From: a virus
IMG/VR virus record: IMGVR_UViG_3300031857_000997
Span: 1-29,436 of that record
DNA: 29,436 nucleotides
Strand: one strand, 5' to 3'
The notes below the pieces were generated by a model that was given only the letters and a program-made list of their open reading frames with translations, was not told the DNA's origin and did no database searches. The position numbers were made by a program, and so were the translations under genes. Below, in pieces: positions 5,767 to 12,677 of the stretch (the stretch's first letter is position 1; each line of letters begins with the position of its first letter).

Positions 5767-5800
5767 CGGCCCTTATCGGGCCGAGGAATGTGGAGGCCCG
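5767..5800 (+). promoter_or_regulatory. Leader with two mutually exclusive hairpins overlapping the ribosome site
   Basis: CGGCCC (5767-5772) can pair with GGGCCG (5778-5783) around a 5-base loop. Alternatively CGGGCC (5777-5782) can pair with GGCCCG (5795-5800), which occludes part of the GGAGG Shine-Dalgarno (5792-5796) of the ATG at 5806. Both are perfect 6-bp stems sharing the middle strand, the geometry of a translational switch. No ligand-binding fold of a known riboswitch class is recognised. Confidence 0.4.
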
Positions 5801-5805
5801 ACAGT

Positions 5806-6075
5806 ATGCTGCTCCGTCTACTCTCCCTGCAGAAATTCATAGGCAGGCGCAAACTCTACGATGGCCTTCCTGCCCCCTTTGGAGCCGATCTGAGGGCTTT
5901 AGGCCCGATCCACGCCTGTACCTGTGGCTGCACTATGTTCAACATTATGGCAGCCTTTGAAGATTATGACATTGCTTGGTGGCACCTCGACGGAACCTGT
6001 GCCAACTGTGGAAATCTGGTAACAATACCCTGCCCTGTGGATAACCCTGATGGACCACAAGCTAACGGATATTGA
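5806..6075 (+). CDS. Small zinc-ribbon-like protein
   Basis: 89 residues from the ATG at 5806, chosen because GGAGG lies 9 bases upstream. In-frame ATGs at 5740 and 5788 lack proper spacing, and the former would lie before the likely transcription start. The protein begins with a basic helix (LSLQKFIGRRKL) and has a Cys module: HACTCGCTMFN, then EDYDIAWWHLDGTCANCGNL and IPCP. This pattern of CxC or CxxC pairs flanking FEDYDI resembles small conserved proteins of actinobacterial phages. It overlaps the HNH gene by 26 bases, so the two are probably one transcript. Function is unknown; nucleic-acid binding is likely but inferred. Confidence 0.7.
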   Translation: MLLRLLSLQKFIGRRKLYDGLPAPFGADLRALGPIHACTCGCTMFNIMAAFEDYDIAWWHLDGTCANCGNLVTIPCPVDNPDGPQANGY

Positions 6076-6400
6076 TGAGTCTGCTCGGACTGCGCTATGC
6101 TCAGTCTGTGGTCAGACCAAGATTAAACTCAGAGACAAGAACAATCCCCTCTCTAGCAGGTATCGGTGCAAGGCAGTCTACAAACGTAACATTATTAAGA
6201 ACCAGTACCCATACGCACTCCACAAGAAAGACACCTGCGAGCAATGTGGTTTCATCCCAGTCCACAGCAGTCAGCTTGACGTTGACCACATCAACGGGGA
6301 TGGCAGGGACCACGACCCGTCTAACCTACAGACGCTCTGTGCTAACTGTCACCGCCTAAAGACACACTTGAATAACGATAGCAACTCTGGTATTTTTTAA
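6050..6400 (+). CDS. HNH endonuclease
   Basis: 116 residues. An N-terminal CSVCGQTKIK plus YRCKA gives a first zinc site; CEQCG follows; the HNH core is LDVDHINGDGRD, then SNLQTLCANCHRLKTH, with the histidines, asparagine and CxxC typical of phage HNH nucleases. Family members nick or cut DNA. In many tailed phages an HNH protein works with terminase at packaging; others are homing enzymes. Here it is not beside a terminase but in a two-gene plus-strand unit between the early and late operons. The ATG at 6050 has no clear ribosome site and overlaps the upstream gene by 26 bases, so coupling is likely. Confidence 0.88.
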   Translation: MDHKLTDIDESARTALCSVCGQTKIKLRDKNNPLSSRYRCKAVYKRNIIKNQYPYALHKKDTCEQCGFIPVHSSQLDVDHINGDGRDHDPSNLQTLCANCHRLKTHLNNDSNSGIF

Positions 6401-6436
6401 GCAGTGGGGAAACCAAGTACCCACGAGTGCTGGACT

Positions 6437-6480
6437 AAACCTCTACAGACTTCGCGGCCTGTAGGGGTTTCGTTCTTTTC
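6437..6480 (+). terminator. Intrinsic terminator of the plus-strand unit
   Basis: A 12-bp stem with one G-U pair (AAACCTCTACAG at 6437-6448 with CTGTAGGGGTTT at 6459-6470) encloses a 10-base loop and is followed by a T-rich stretch (CGTTCTTTTC). It lies 36 bases after the HNH stop. Confidence 0.8.
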
Positions 6481-6486
6481 TGGCAT

Positions 6487-6530
6487 AAAAAAAGAAGCCC
6501 CCCACCCAGGATTTCTCCTGAGCAGGGGGC
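6487..6530 (-). terminator. Intrinsic terminator of the late operon
   Basis: On the minus strand a 15-bp stem with a few G-U pairs spans 6530-6497. It closes on a GAAA tetraloop (AGGA-GAAA-TCCT at the tip) and is followed by TTCTTTTTTT. It lies just after the last late gene and faces the plus-strand terminator. Confidence 0.9.
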
Positions 6531-6554
6531 CATTGCCTCGCGCTTATGGGCTAA

Positions 6555-6749
6555 TTACTTAGCTCCACGTCCAAACTCTGATGCTTTTGGGTCTAGTGCC
6601 TTGAGCAATGGACCTGCGATAGCAGCGATACCTGCTGTTGCTAAAGCCTTTGGATCTGTAACTCCTGCTAGGTATAGCGCAATTACTGACGCTACTCCTG
6701 CACGGAGATATGTTGCGAGCATTGATTTCATCTTTGCATTGATTTTCAT
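6555..6749 (-). CDS. Putative holin or lysis membrane protein
   Basis: 64 residues with a basic start (MKINAKMKSM), a first hydrophobic helix (AGVASVIALYLAGV), a second weakly hydrophobic segment (LATAGIAAIAGPLLKAL) and a polar tail (PKASEFGRGAK). Size, topology and position directly after the endolysin gene (ATGA overlap) fit a small holin that permeabilises the membrane at lysis. It is the last gene of the late operon. The other membrane protein in this cassette (7195-7398) is an alternative holin, so which one forms the hole, or whether they act as holin and antiholin, is unresolved. Confidence 0.6.
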   Translation of the reverse strand: MKINAKMKSMLATYLRAGVASVIALYLAGVTDPKALATAGIAAIAGPLLKALDPKASEFGRGAK

Positions 6750-7198
6750 TTATTCTCTTTCTTCTTAGGTAAAGGCTTAACTGCTGCCTTTACTTTGTTG
6801 ATAGCCTTTGGCTGGGGCAGCCAAGGGAACCAAGGTGAGGTGTCGTTGCCGCACCCTTCCTTGATCGAAATATGTAGGTGCTTGTTGTGCTTGTTGGAAC
6901 CGGTGTAATCACGGTCACCCTTTTCTCTTGACCAGATTCTGCCCTGGAAGATCAGGTACTTTACTCGTGGATCATTACGCAGATCTATGTAGGCAATGGT
7001 GCAATCAATACCCTTATCAGGATCGTGTGTGATATCTACTGCAAAGCCTGAGTTGTGGTCTGAGTTAGGGTTCTGATGAACGTGTGCTGCACTAGGTAGC
7101 AATCCATCTGATGCCTTCTTGCGCTTAGGAAAGTGAGCTGTTGCTTGACGCAGTGCTGCGATAGCAGCAGGTGTGGCCTTCTTTGCTAATGGGATCAT
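6746..7198 (-). CDS. Endolysin, M15-family peptidase
   Basis: 150 residues. The zinc-binding motif SDHNSGFAVDIT (H48, D55) and a C-terminal KHLHISI (H107, H109) are those of the VanY/M15 D,D- or L-alanyl-D-glutamate peptidases that cut peptide cross-links in peptidoglycan. No signal peptide is seen, as expected for a holin-dependent endolysin. The last 25 residues are lysine- and proline-rich (KAAVKPLPKKKENK), which may help wall binding; no separate wall-binding domain is present. Genes on both sides overlap by 4 bases (ATGA) and both encode membrane proteins, forming a compact lysis cassette. Confidence 0.87.
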   Translation of the reverse strand: MIPLAKKATPAAIAALRQATAHFPKRKKASDGLLPSAAHVHQNPNSDHNSGFAVDITHDPDKGIDCTIAYIDLRNDPRVKYLIFQGRIWSREKGDRDYTGSNKHNKHLHISIKEGCGNDTSPWFPWLPQPKAINKVKAAVKPLPKKKENK

Positions 7199-7398
7199 AG
7201 CTCCTTCTTCTGTATCAGGATCTGGTAGAGGATCTCTACTTTCTCTTCTAAACGGATTACTGAATCCTTGAGTGAACTGCCAGAGTTAGGCTTGAGTTCA
7301 TTGAGGTAGTGTTTTACTAGCCACCTTACTGCTGCAGCAAAGCCACCAATGATGGTTACTACTGCTACTGCTACCGTTGCATAGTCTTGTGCTTGCAT
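7195..7398 (-). CDS. Membrane protein with coiled coil, putative holin-like
   Basis: 67 residues with one N-terminal transmembrane helix (YATVAVAVVTIIGGFAAAV, about 6-28) and a C-terminal heptad-like helix (SVIRLEEKVEILYQILIQ). This one-helix-plus-coiled-coil design recurs in phage lysis cassettes just upstream of the endolysin. The start overlaps the stop of the tail gene (TAATG) and the stop overlaps the endolysin start. It may be a holin, antiholin or spanin-like membrane organiser; the lysis role is inferred from location. Confidence 0.6.
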   Translation of the reverse strand: MQAQDYATVAVAVVTIIGGFAAAVRWLVKHYLNELKPNSGSSLKDSVIRLEEKVEILYQILIQKKEL

Positions 7399-9338
7399 TA
7401 GACCGTCCGAATCGTAACTAGAAGTGTTCCGCCAAAGCCAGAGAATCTCTTATCCTCTGGAGTCTTGTTGATGAAGTCCATCTCTTCGATGATGCCAAGG
7501 TATGACTCACCGGTTCTAAAGTCTTGAACGCGGATAGTGTCACCAACATTTTCAACCTGCTCAAGTTGAGACATACGAGCATAGGCAGATCCTTCATAGC
7601 CTACTTCGTTGCTGAACTTATCGCTCTCGTGGTCATAACAGAAGACTGGGTATTGGATCAGGCGCTGACGTGGAACGGCAGGTAGTGACTTCAACTGATA
7701 GCCAGTAAATAGCGGTCCCTTAGTAGCATCACTGCTTGATCGAGTCATAGTAAACTTAAAGCCTAGATACTCTTGTGCAGTAGTTGGGTAGTTTACGTTG
7801 ATCTCAGGAACAGTCTCACCTTGTGAGAAAACACCAATAGCATATTCAGTATCGGTTGAGTCAATAGATTGGATAGTGATACTGCCATTGGTTGTATCAA
7901 TACGAGCTTGTAGCAGTTTGTAGATCTTAGTCTCAAGTGTGTTGTAGCGGATATAACCGGTACGTAGGTAACCTGTTGGTACAAGAGTGCTTGCAGATTC
8001 AATCCATATTCCATCACCTGGGACACCAAAGACAACTCTATCGGTAGAACCAAGGAAGTCTGTAGATACTGGATTGGCAGTCTCACCGCTTGCATAAACA
8101 TCCCAAGCATAAGCAAAGACAAGGCTGTTAGGAACTACTGGCTGTGATAAATCAATACGGATTAGACCTGACTCAGCACCTTGCAAGGTTGTTACATAAG
8201 CAAAACTATCCTTGAAGGTTACGCTCTTGCACTCTGTATCTAACAGTAACGGTCCATAACTGACGTTACCATCGGCAGATACCACTGCAATTCTTACACC
8301 TTTATTGGTGCAAAGAACTCCAAAGGTACCAAGGTATACATCGAAGGCATTGAGTATCTCACCCTCTGGTAGATCAACTACAACAGTAGGTGTCTCTAGT
8401 GTTGGGAAACCTAGAGAGTTAGGAGTAGCAGTATCTAGTGTAATCTTGTATAGAGATGATTGAGATCCAGCATAGCCACCAACATAGAAAGCAGCCGGTC
8501 CTTCAGATATAGTTGTCCATACCCAAGATGGATTTGGGTGTGTATAGAGTTCAGTAGGTAGAGCGTGACCACCTGAAGTAGGTGTCTTGTTAGAATCTAG
8601 TTCATATAGATCTCTATCAACTCCAGCAAGTAAACGTTGCTTTGCATAGCGCAGTACTACTGTAGTTACTGGACCACCAAGATCGTAAATATGACCATCA
8701 GATGTGGTACCAAATATATTACCTCTATGGATGCGAGCATTATCTGCTGCAAAGTACCTAGTGCCATCAGAGGTTAATGACTTGAAATCAAGTGTGTGCG
8801 GAACTGTTACTAGAGTGTAGGTGGTAACAGTAGGTGTATCACCACTCATAGTAAGTTTCTTTAGATCGGGTCCTTCAGTAAAGACAACTGCATCTACGTT
8901 ATTGGTAGTATCTCTAGCGCCAAATAAAGATAGGTTAGTTGCTGTTGCAGGCTCAGCTCTGACTGTGGTGTTCAGTAGAGTTGCTTGTCCTCTAGTCCAG
9001 ACATCTAAACCTTTAGATTCTGTGTACTGAAAGCGTAGCGACTCCTCTTGGATAGGCTCGAAATACTTAATCCCCGCTCCGAAGTGGAACGAGGATTGAG
9101 ATCTAACCCACCAACCGGTGAGCGTCTGCTCACCAGGCTCACGCGTCTGGTCAATCTGTTGCTTGCGATACTGCGCTGTTACTCGACGATAAGGTTGCTC
9201 ATCGGATGCAGCAAGAAAGAATGGAAGAGCAGCAAAGGCTACATCGTAGGCTGGTCCAGTTGGAGTATACGAAGTAGATCCTGCAGGGTTGGAGAGTACG
9301 TAGGGTATTCCCTCGGTGATGTCGTCGCCGTATGGCAC
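7398..9338 (-). CDS. Large minor tail protein, probable host-contact component
   Basis: 646 residues, predominantly beta-strand. It begins PYGDDITEGIPYV and contains many repeated hydrophobic strands separated by turns (for example SDGTRYFAADNARIH, RLLAGVDRDLYELD, SLYKITLD), a texture like a beta-propeller or long beta-rich tail protein. The last part (RIQVDFRTGESYL, then EEMDFINKTPED) is compact and more polar. It starts with GTG at 9338, preceded by AAGGAG at 5-base spacing. Position after the fibre genes and before lysis genes suits a tail tip or nozzle component. The repeats are too diverged to count blades by eye, so the fold is an inference. Confidence 0.6.
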   Translation of the reverse strand: MPYGDDITEGIPYVLSNPAGSTSYTPTGPAYDVAFAALPFFLAASDEQPYRRVTAQYRKQQIDQTREPGEQTLTGWWVRSQSSFHFGAGIKYFEPIQEESLRFQYTESKGLDVWTRGQATLLNTTVRAEPATATNLSLFGARDTTNNVDAVVFTEGPDLKKLTMSGDTPTVTTYTLVTVPHTLDFKSLTSDGTRYFAADNARIHRGNIFGTTSDGHIYDLGGPVTTVVLRYAKQRLLAGVDRDLYELDSNKTPTSGGHALPTELYTHPNPSWVWTTISEGPAAFYVGGYAGSQSSLYKITLDTATPNSLGFPTLETPTVVVDLPEGEILNAFDVYLGTFGVLCTNKGVRIAVVSADGNVSYGPLLLDTECKSVTFKDSFAYVTTLQGAESGLIRIDLSQPVVPNSLVFAYAWDVYASGETANPVSTDFLGSTDRVVFGVPGDGIWIESASTLVPTGYLRTGYIRYNTLETKIYKLLQARIDTTNGSITIQSIDSTDTEYAIGVFSQGETVPEINVNYPTTAQEYLGFKFTMTRSSSDATKGPLFTGYQLKSLPAVPRQRLIQYPVFCYDHESDKFSNEVGYEGSAYARMSQLEQVENVGDTIRVQDFRTGESYLGIIEEMDFINKTPEDKRFSGFGGTLLVTIRTV

Positions 9339-9347
9339 TGTGACTCC

Positions 9348-9578
9348 TTAGTTGTTTGTAAGTGCTGCGATCTCTTCACCTGATAGGCCAAGAGCCTGGA
9401 GCTTTGCCTGAGCAGATAGTTTGGCATCTGCCTTAGCTGCTTCTTGAGCATCACGCTCTGCCTTTTCAATAGCAGCAGCCTGTGCATCTACTGCACGCTG
9501 CTCGATCTCTTCTGGGGTTAGGTCAATATAGGCTGACGTTCCCTTTGCTACATCTACTACAAGTTTCTTATCAGTCAT
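9348..9578 (-). CDS. Short helical protein of the tail-fibre region
   Basis: 76 residues from the ATG at 9578 (AAGG nine bases upstream; an earlier in-frame ATG would lie deep inside the previous gene). A short strand-rich start (KKLVVDVAKGTSAYIDLT) leads to PEEIEQRAVDAQAAA, a long alanine/glutamate helix, and ends ALGLSGEEIAAL. This composition is common in small proteins encoded behind tail-fibre genes in aquatic phages, where they may assist fibre assembly. No specific family is claimed. Overlaps the previous gene by 8 bases. Confidence 0.6.
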   Translation of the reverse strand: MTDKKLVVDVAKGTSAYIDLTPEEIEQRAVDAQAAAIEKAERDAQEAAKADAKLSAQAKLQALGLSGEEIAALTNN

Positions 9579-9903
9579 TTGTGATTGCCTTCCAGTCGGT
9601 TGTCTCTTCATCCCATACATACATCAAGCCATCTGTTGGGTAGGCCACAGGTGCCTGCCACTGTGCGTTCTCATCCAATACCCAAGATGGGAATGGCTGA
9701 GGTGCGTGGAACCAATCATTTGTTGGGTCATAGTGAAACCCAATTCCTGCAAAGTTCTTCCTTACATTCCCGTTGTAACTGGTCTTAACCCAGGTACCAC
9801 CGAGTGAATTCATAAAGGCTTCGCCTTCATCTGGCTCGCTGTTATTGCCAACGAGTACACGGAGAACAATGTTGTTCTCGTCAATCTCTGCCCAATGTGA
9901 CAT
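9571..9903 (-). CDS. Conserved aquatic-phage tail-associated protein
   Basis: 110 residues with the recognisable order HWAEIDENNIVLRVLVGNN, GGTWVKTSYNGNVRKNFAGI, FHAPQPFPSWVLDE and GLMYVWDEETTDWKAI. Proteins with this layout are widespread in cyanophages and other aquatic phages and are usually annotated as structural or fibre-associated without a proven role. AAAGGA lies about 8 bases before the ATG. It sits directly after the glycine-rich fibre gene, so it may cap or be swapped with that fibre. Confidence 0.7.
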   Translation of the reverse strand: MSHWAEIDENNIVLRVLVGNNSEPDEGEAFMNSLGGTWVKTSYNGNVRKNFAGIGFHYDPTNDWFHAPQPFPSWVLDENAQWQAPVAYPTDGLMYVWDEETTDWKAITND

Positions 9904-9915
9904 TTTTATTTTCCT

Positions 9916-11250
9916 TTACGCTATTGGATATCTAATAATTACTACGCCTGAACCGCCTGCGCCAGAGTTTGCGCTAATTCCAGCAGCACCGCCTCCACCA
10001 CCGCCTGTGTTTGCTGTTCCATTTGTTGCATTAACGCCGCCTGTGTTTGCTCCAGCACCACCACCACCTGCACCACCTGCGCCTGCTGTTGGATTGCCAC
10101 CAGCACCACCACCACCTGCGCGTGTTACTGAAGTGCCAGTAATTGATGATGCTGTTCCAGCGCCGCCATTACCTGATGCAGATGCAGTTGCTCCAACCGC
10201 ACTAGCTCCACCTCCACCGCCACCGCGAAATGGTGATACAGCGCCAGTACCACCAGCGCCGCCAGCATTACCTTGACCGGATGGCGAGGCTGAACCACCA
10301 GCAGGGCTACCGCCACCACCGCTTGTTCCACCACCACCACCAGAACCACCAGCATTACCAGCAGTTCCATCAGGGCTGCCATAAGTACCGCCACCGCCAC
10401 CGCCTGTTGAGGTTATTGTATCAAAAACTGAGTTACTTCCGTTATTACCTTGGACATTTGTATTTACAGAAGCTGCTCCAGCACCGATTATTACACTGTA
10501 ATTTGTAGCGGCAATTAAAGATGATCCTGTAGCGGTTCTGTAACCGCCTGCACCACCACCACCAGATCCAACTCCACCAGAACCACCACCACCAGAACCA
10601 CCACCTGCAACTACGAGGTAGTCACAAGTAAGTCCAGTTTGTGGAATAAAGTTTCCTGATGAAGTAAATGTGTGAATCCAATAGGTGCCATCGTTTTCAA
10701 TACTGTTGCCACCTGTAGCTTTAGGTGCAAGTACAGGGGTAGTACCAAAGGCTGCAACGCCGTACAAGGAGAAGGTTGAACCTGCAACGAAGTTAGGCCC
10801 TGTTAATGGGGAAAGACCAACGCTTGTAATTGCTGCTGTATTTGACCACAAGCCAGCAATCATTACAGCGTAAGCAGTAGTTGCGTTTGTTTCTTGAACA
10901 CCATCTACGCTAAAAGATTTATTATCAGAACTTCTGTAGTTAGGAATGTAAATTTCTGAGTTACCAAAAGTGTTTGCTGTTGCATTAGCACCAGCGGCTA
11001 CACTTGCAGCACGTGCTGTGGTAATAGACACGGCAGATGTACCATCGCCGTAAAGTTCACGACCAGAAAATGATGTTGTGCTACCGTTAAAAGAAATAGC
11101 AATATCATCTACTACTGATGCACGGTCAGACCGTGCAGATGAAACAATCTTCAGATCGGTGTAACCGCTAGTAGGTAGGTTGTCGAAAGTTACCGAGGCT
11201 GCGCTTTGGGTAAGGGCGATTGTTTCTAAAAGAACATAATTGTTTGGCAA
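9916..11250 (-). CDS. Glycine-rich tail fibre / adhesin, paralogue 1
   Basis: 444 residues. The N-terminal domain ends TFSLYGVAA and is shared with the two preceding fibre genes; a bridge (YWIHTFTSSGNFIPQ) leads to a long glycine-rich tip of GGGGG runs with alanine, serine and asparagine, closing with GGSGVVIIRYPIA. Glycine-rich tips with this VVAGGG...VVIIRY frame recur in phage adhesins, where polyglycine packing presents receptor-binding loops. The preferred start is TTG at 11250, since it gives MPNNYVLLETI aligned with MPNTYVALRTE of paralogue 2, with AAAGGAAG 10 bases upstream; a GTG at 11259 is the alternative. Confidence 0.75.
   Translation of the reverse strand: MPNNYVLLETIALTQSAASVTFDNLPTSGYTDLKIVSSARSDRASVVDDIAISFNGSTTSFSGRELYGDGTSAVSITTARAASVAAGANATANTFGNSEIYIPNYRSSDNKSFSVDGVQETNATTAYAVMIAGLWSNTAAITSVGLSPLTGPNFVAGSTFSLYGVAAFGTTPVLAPKATGGNSIENDGTYWIHTFTSSGNFIPQTGLTCDYLVVAGGGSGGGGSGGVGSGGGGAGGYRTATGSSLIAATNYSVIIGAGAASVNTNVQGNNGSNSVFDTITSTGGGGGGTYGSPDGTAGNAGGSGGGGGTSGGGGSPAGGSASPSGQGNAGGAGGTGAVSPFRGGGGGGASAVGATASASGNGGAGTASSITGTSVTRAGGGGAGGNPTAGAGGAGGGGAGANTGGVNATNGTANTGGGGGGAAGISANSGAGGSGVVIIRYPIA
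9925..10611 (-). repeat. Glycine-rich coding repeat tract of fibre paralogue 1
   Basis: About 225 codons dominated by GGN glycine codons, seen on the plus strand as irregular CCACCACCA and CCGCCACC runs. Periodicity is irregular rather than a strict tandem unit. Such DNA can expand, contract or recombine with the similar tract in paralogue 2. Confidence 0.7.
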
Positions 11251-11255
11251 GACAA

Positions 11256-11312
11256 TCACACTTCCTTTCGTGATTGGATTGTTAGATGATTAACGCAGTT
11301 GATTATCCACAT
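11256..11312 (-). CDS. Possible 18-residue leader ORF before fibre paralogue 1
   Basis: In the 77-base gap between two fibre genes an ATG at 11312 has AGGGAG exactly 8 bases upstream and opens an 18-codon frame (MWIINCVNHLTIQSRKEV) whose TGA ends 5 bases before the TTG start of paralogue 1. The ribosome site is strong and the peptide could couple translation to the weak TTG start, but the ORF is so short that chance is a real alternative. Confidence 0.3.
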   Translation of the reverse strand: MWIINCVNHLTIQSRKEV

Positions 11313-11327
11313 TATTTAATCTCCCTA

Positions 11328-12677
11328 TTATTTCGCATATCGAACTATGACAATACCTGAGCCGCCGGCTGCTGCTTCTGCGCTTGTACCAAATCCACCA
11401 GAAGCGCCACCACCTGTATTAGCAAGTCCTGCTTGTCCAGGACCACCGCTAGTGTTAGTAGTAAAAGCACCACCGCCACCATTACCAGCAGCACCACCTG
11501 TAGATGGACCAGTCCATTTACCACCAGCGCCACCGCCTGCATACCATACGGTTCCGCTTACATTTTGACCTGTACCAGTGGCAATACCCCAAGAAGAATA
11601 AGTAGAAGAACCATTACCACCTGAACCGCTTACGACAGAATCTCCGTTAGTTCCTGCAACGCTAAAGCCTCCACCACCACCTGCTGGTTCGTTGGCATTA
11701 GGTGATACACGGACACCATTACCACCAATTTGTCCCTGTCCAGATGTTGCAGTGCCGCCAGTGAACTGACCTTGGCGACCATTGCCACCACCACCAGAGC
11801 CACCGTTAACAAGTGTTGTTGTATTTGCATCTGAAGTACCAGCACCAGCACCACCACCGACTGATGCAGTCAATGAAGCAAACTGTGAGTTGGTACCTTT
11901 TGAACCGTGAGGAGAACCTGAGTTAACTCCACCAGGACCACCACCACCGACAGTTACGTTGTGTGAAATAGCAGTTAAGGATTGTGATGCGTAGTAGGTA
12001 AGACCGCCTGCACCTCCACCGCCACCGCCGCCCCATCCAGAACCGCCGCCACCTGCAACAACTAGCACGTCACAAGACAAAGACTGCTTAGGGATAAAGG
12101 CACCTGATGCACCGAAGGTGTGGTACCAATATGTTGAATCCTCTGTGATGATGCCGCCAGTTGCTTTGGCAGCTCCCTGATCGGCATTTGCTATGCCGTA
12201 GAGTGAGAATGTAGAGCCGATGTCAATGTTGTCAGAGTTAAGAAAGAACTGAATTGAAGTAATGGCTTCAGGCGTTTTGCGCCATAGATTGACAACTGCT
12301 TTTGCTCCAACTGAGGCTTCAGCAGAACGGGTAAGAATTGTCTTGAAGGTTGTAGCATTAGCATAATTCATTATCTGAGTAATGCCAGTACTAAAATTGG
12401 TATTGCTTGCATTACCAGTTAAACCAAATGTTGAGCTGGATGACCTGCCTGATACGGCAGTTGACCCATCGCCATCAAGTTCAGTGTAAGAATAGTTAGT
12501 TGTTGTATCACCGTTAAATCTAAAGAACAAAGCACGGTTTCCACCTGAATTATTTTTGACAGAACTTACAACAACTAAATCTGTATACCCTGAAATGCCG
12601 GAAAGACTAAGGGTAACTGATGAAGCAGCACTTCCCGTAACAGTTTCAGTTCTGAGTGCGACGTATGTGTTTGGCAT
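11328..12677 (-). CDS. Glycine-rich tail fibre / adhesin, paralogue 2
   Basis: 449 residues built like paralogue 1: an N-terminal beta-rich domain (MPNTYVALRTE, SGYTDLVVVSSVK, FRFNGDTTTNYSYTEL, ending GSTFSLYGIA), a bridge (YWYHTFGASGAFIPKQ), the VVAGGGG entry into a glycine-rich tip of about 240 residues, and an end of GGSGIVIVRYAK. Its ATG shares one base with the stop of the upstream paralogue (TAATG). Likely a second receptor-binding or fibre-tip protein. Tip sequences of the two paralogues differ much more than their N-terminal domains and bridges, the usual sign of adhesin diversification on a common attachment domain. Confidence 0.75.
   Translation of the reverse strand: MPNTYVALRTETVTGSAASSVTLSLSGISGYTDLVVVSSVKNNSGGNRALFFRFNGDTTTNYSYTELDGDGSTAVSGRSSSSTFGLTGNASNTNFSTGITQIMNYANATTFKTILTRSAEASVGAKAVVNLWRKTPEAITSIQFFLNSDNIDIGSTFSLYGIANADQGAAKATGGIITEDSTYWYHTFGASGAFIPKQSLSCDVLVVAGGGGSGWGGGGGGGAGGLTYYASQSLTAISHNVTVGGGGPGGVNSGSPHGSKGTNSQFASLTASVGGGAGAGTSDANTTTLVNGGSGGGGNGRQGQFTGGTATSGQGQIGGNGVRVSPNANEPAGGGGGFSVAGTNGDSVVSGSGGNGSSTYSSWGIATGTGQNVSGTVWYAGGGAGGKWTGPSTGGAAGNGGGGAFTTNTSGGPGQAGLANTGGGASGGFGTSAEAAAGGSGIVIVRYAK
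11341..12059 (-). repeat. Glycine-rich coding repeat tract of fibre paralogue 2
   Basis: About 240 codons rich in glycine with interspersed S, T, N and A, seen on the plus strand as CCACCACC and CCGCCACC runs. It has the same composition as the tract in paralogue 1 and could recombine with it. Confidence 0.65.

Noticed and set aside
5617-5805. N-terminal extension of the plus-strand zinc-ribbon gene
   Set aside because: It would overlap the start of the proteasome-like gene and the promoter region; the only start with a well-spaced GGAGG is 5806.
9845-10276. Plus-strand proline-rich open frame
   Set aside because: Mirror of the glycine-rich fibre tip (glycine codons GGN read as CCN proline on the other strand).
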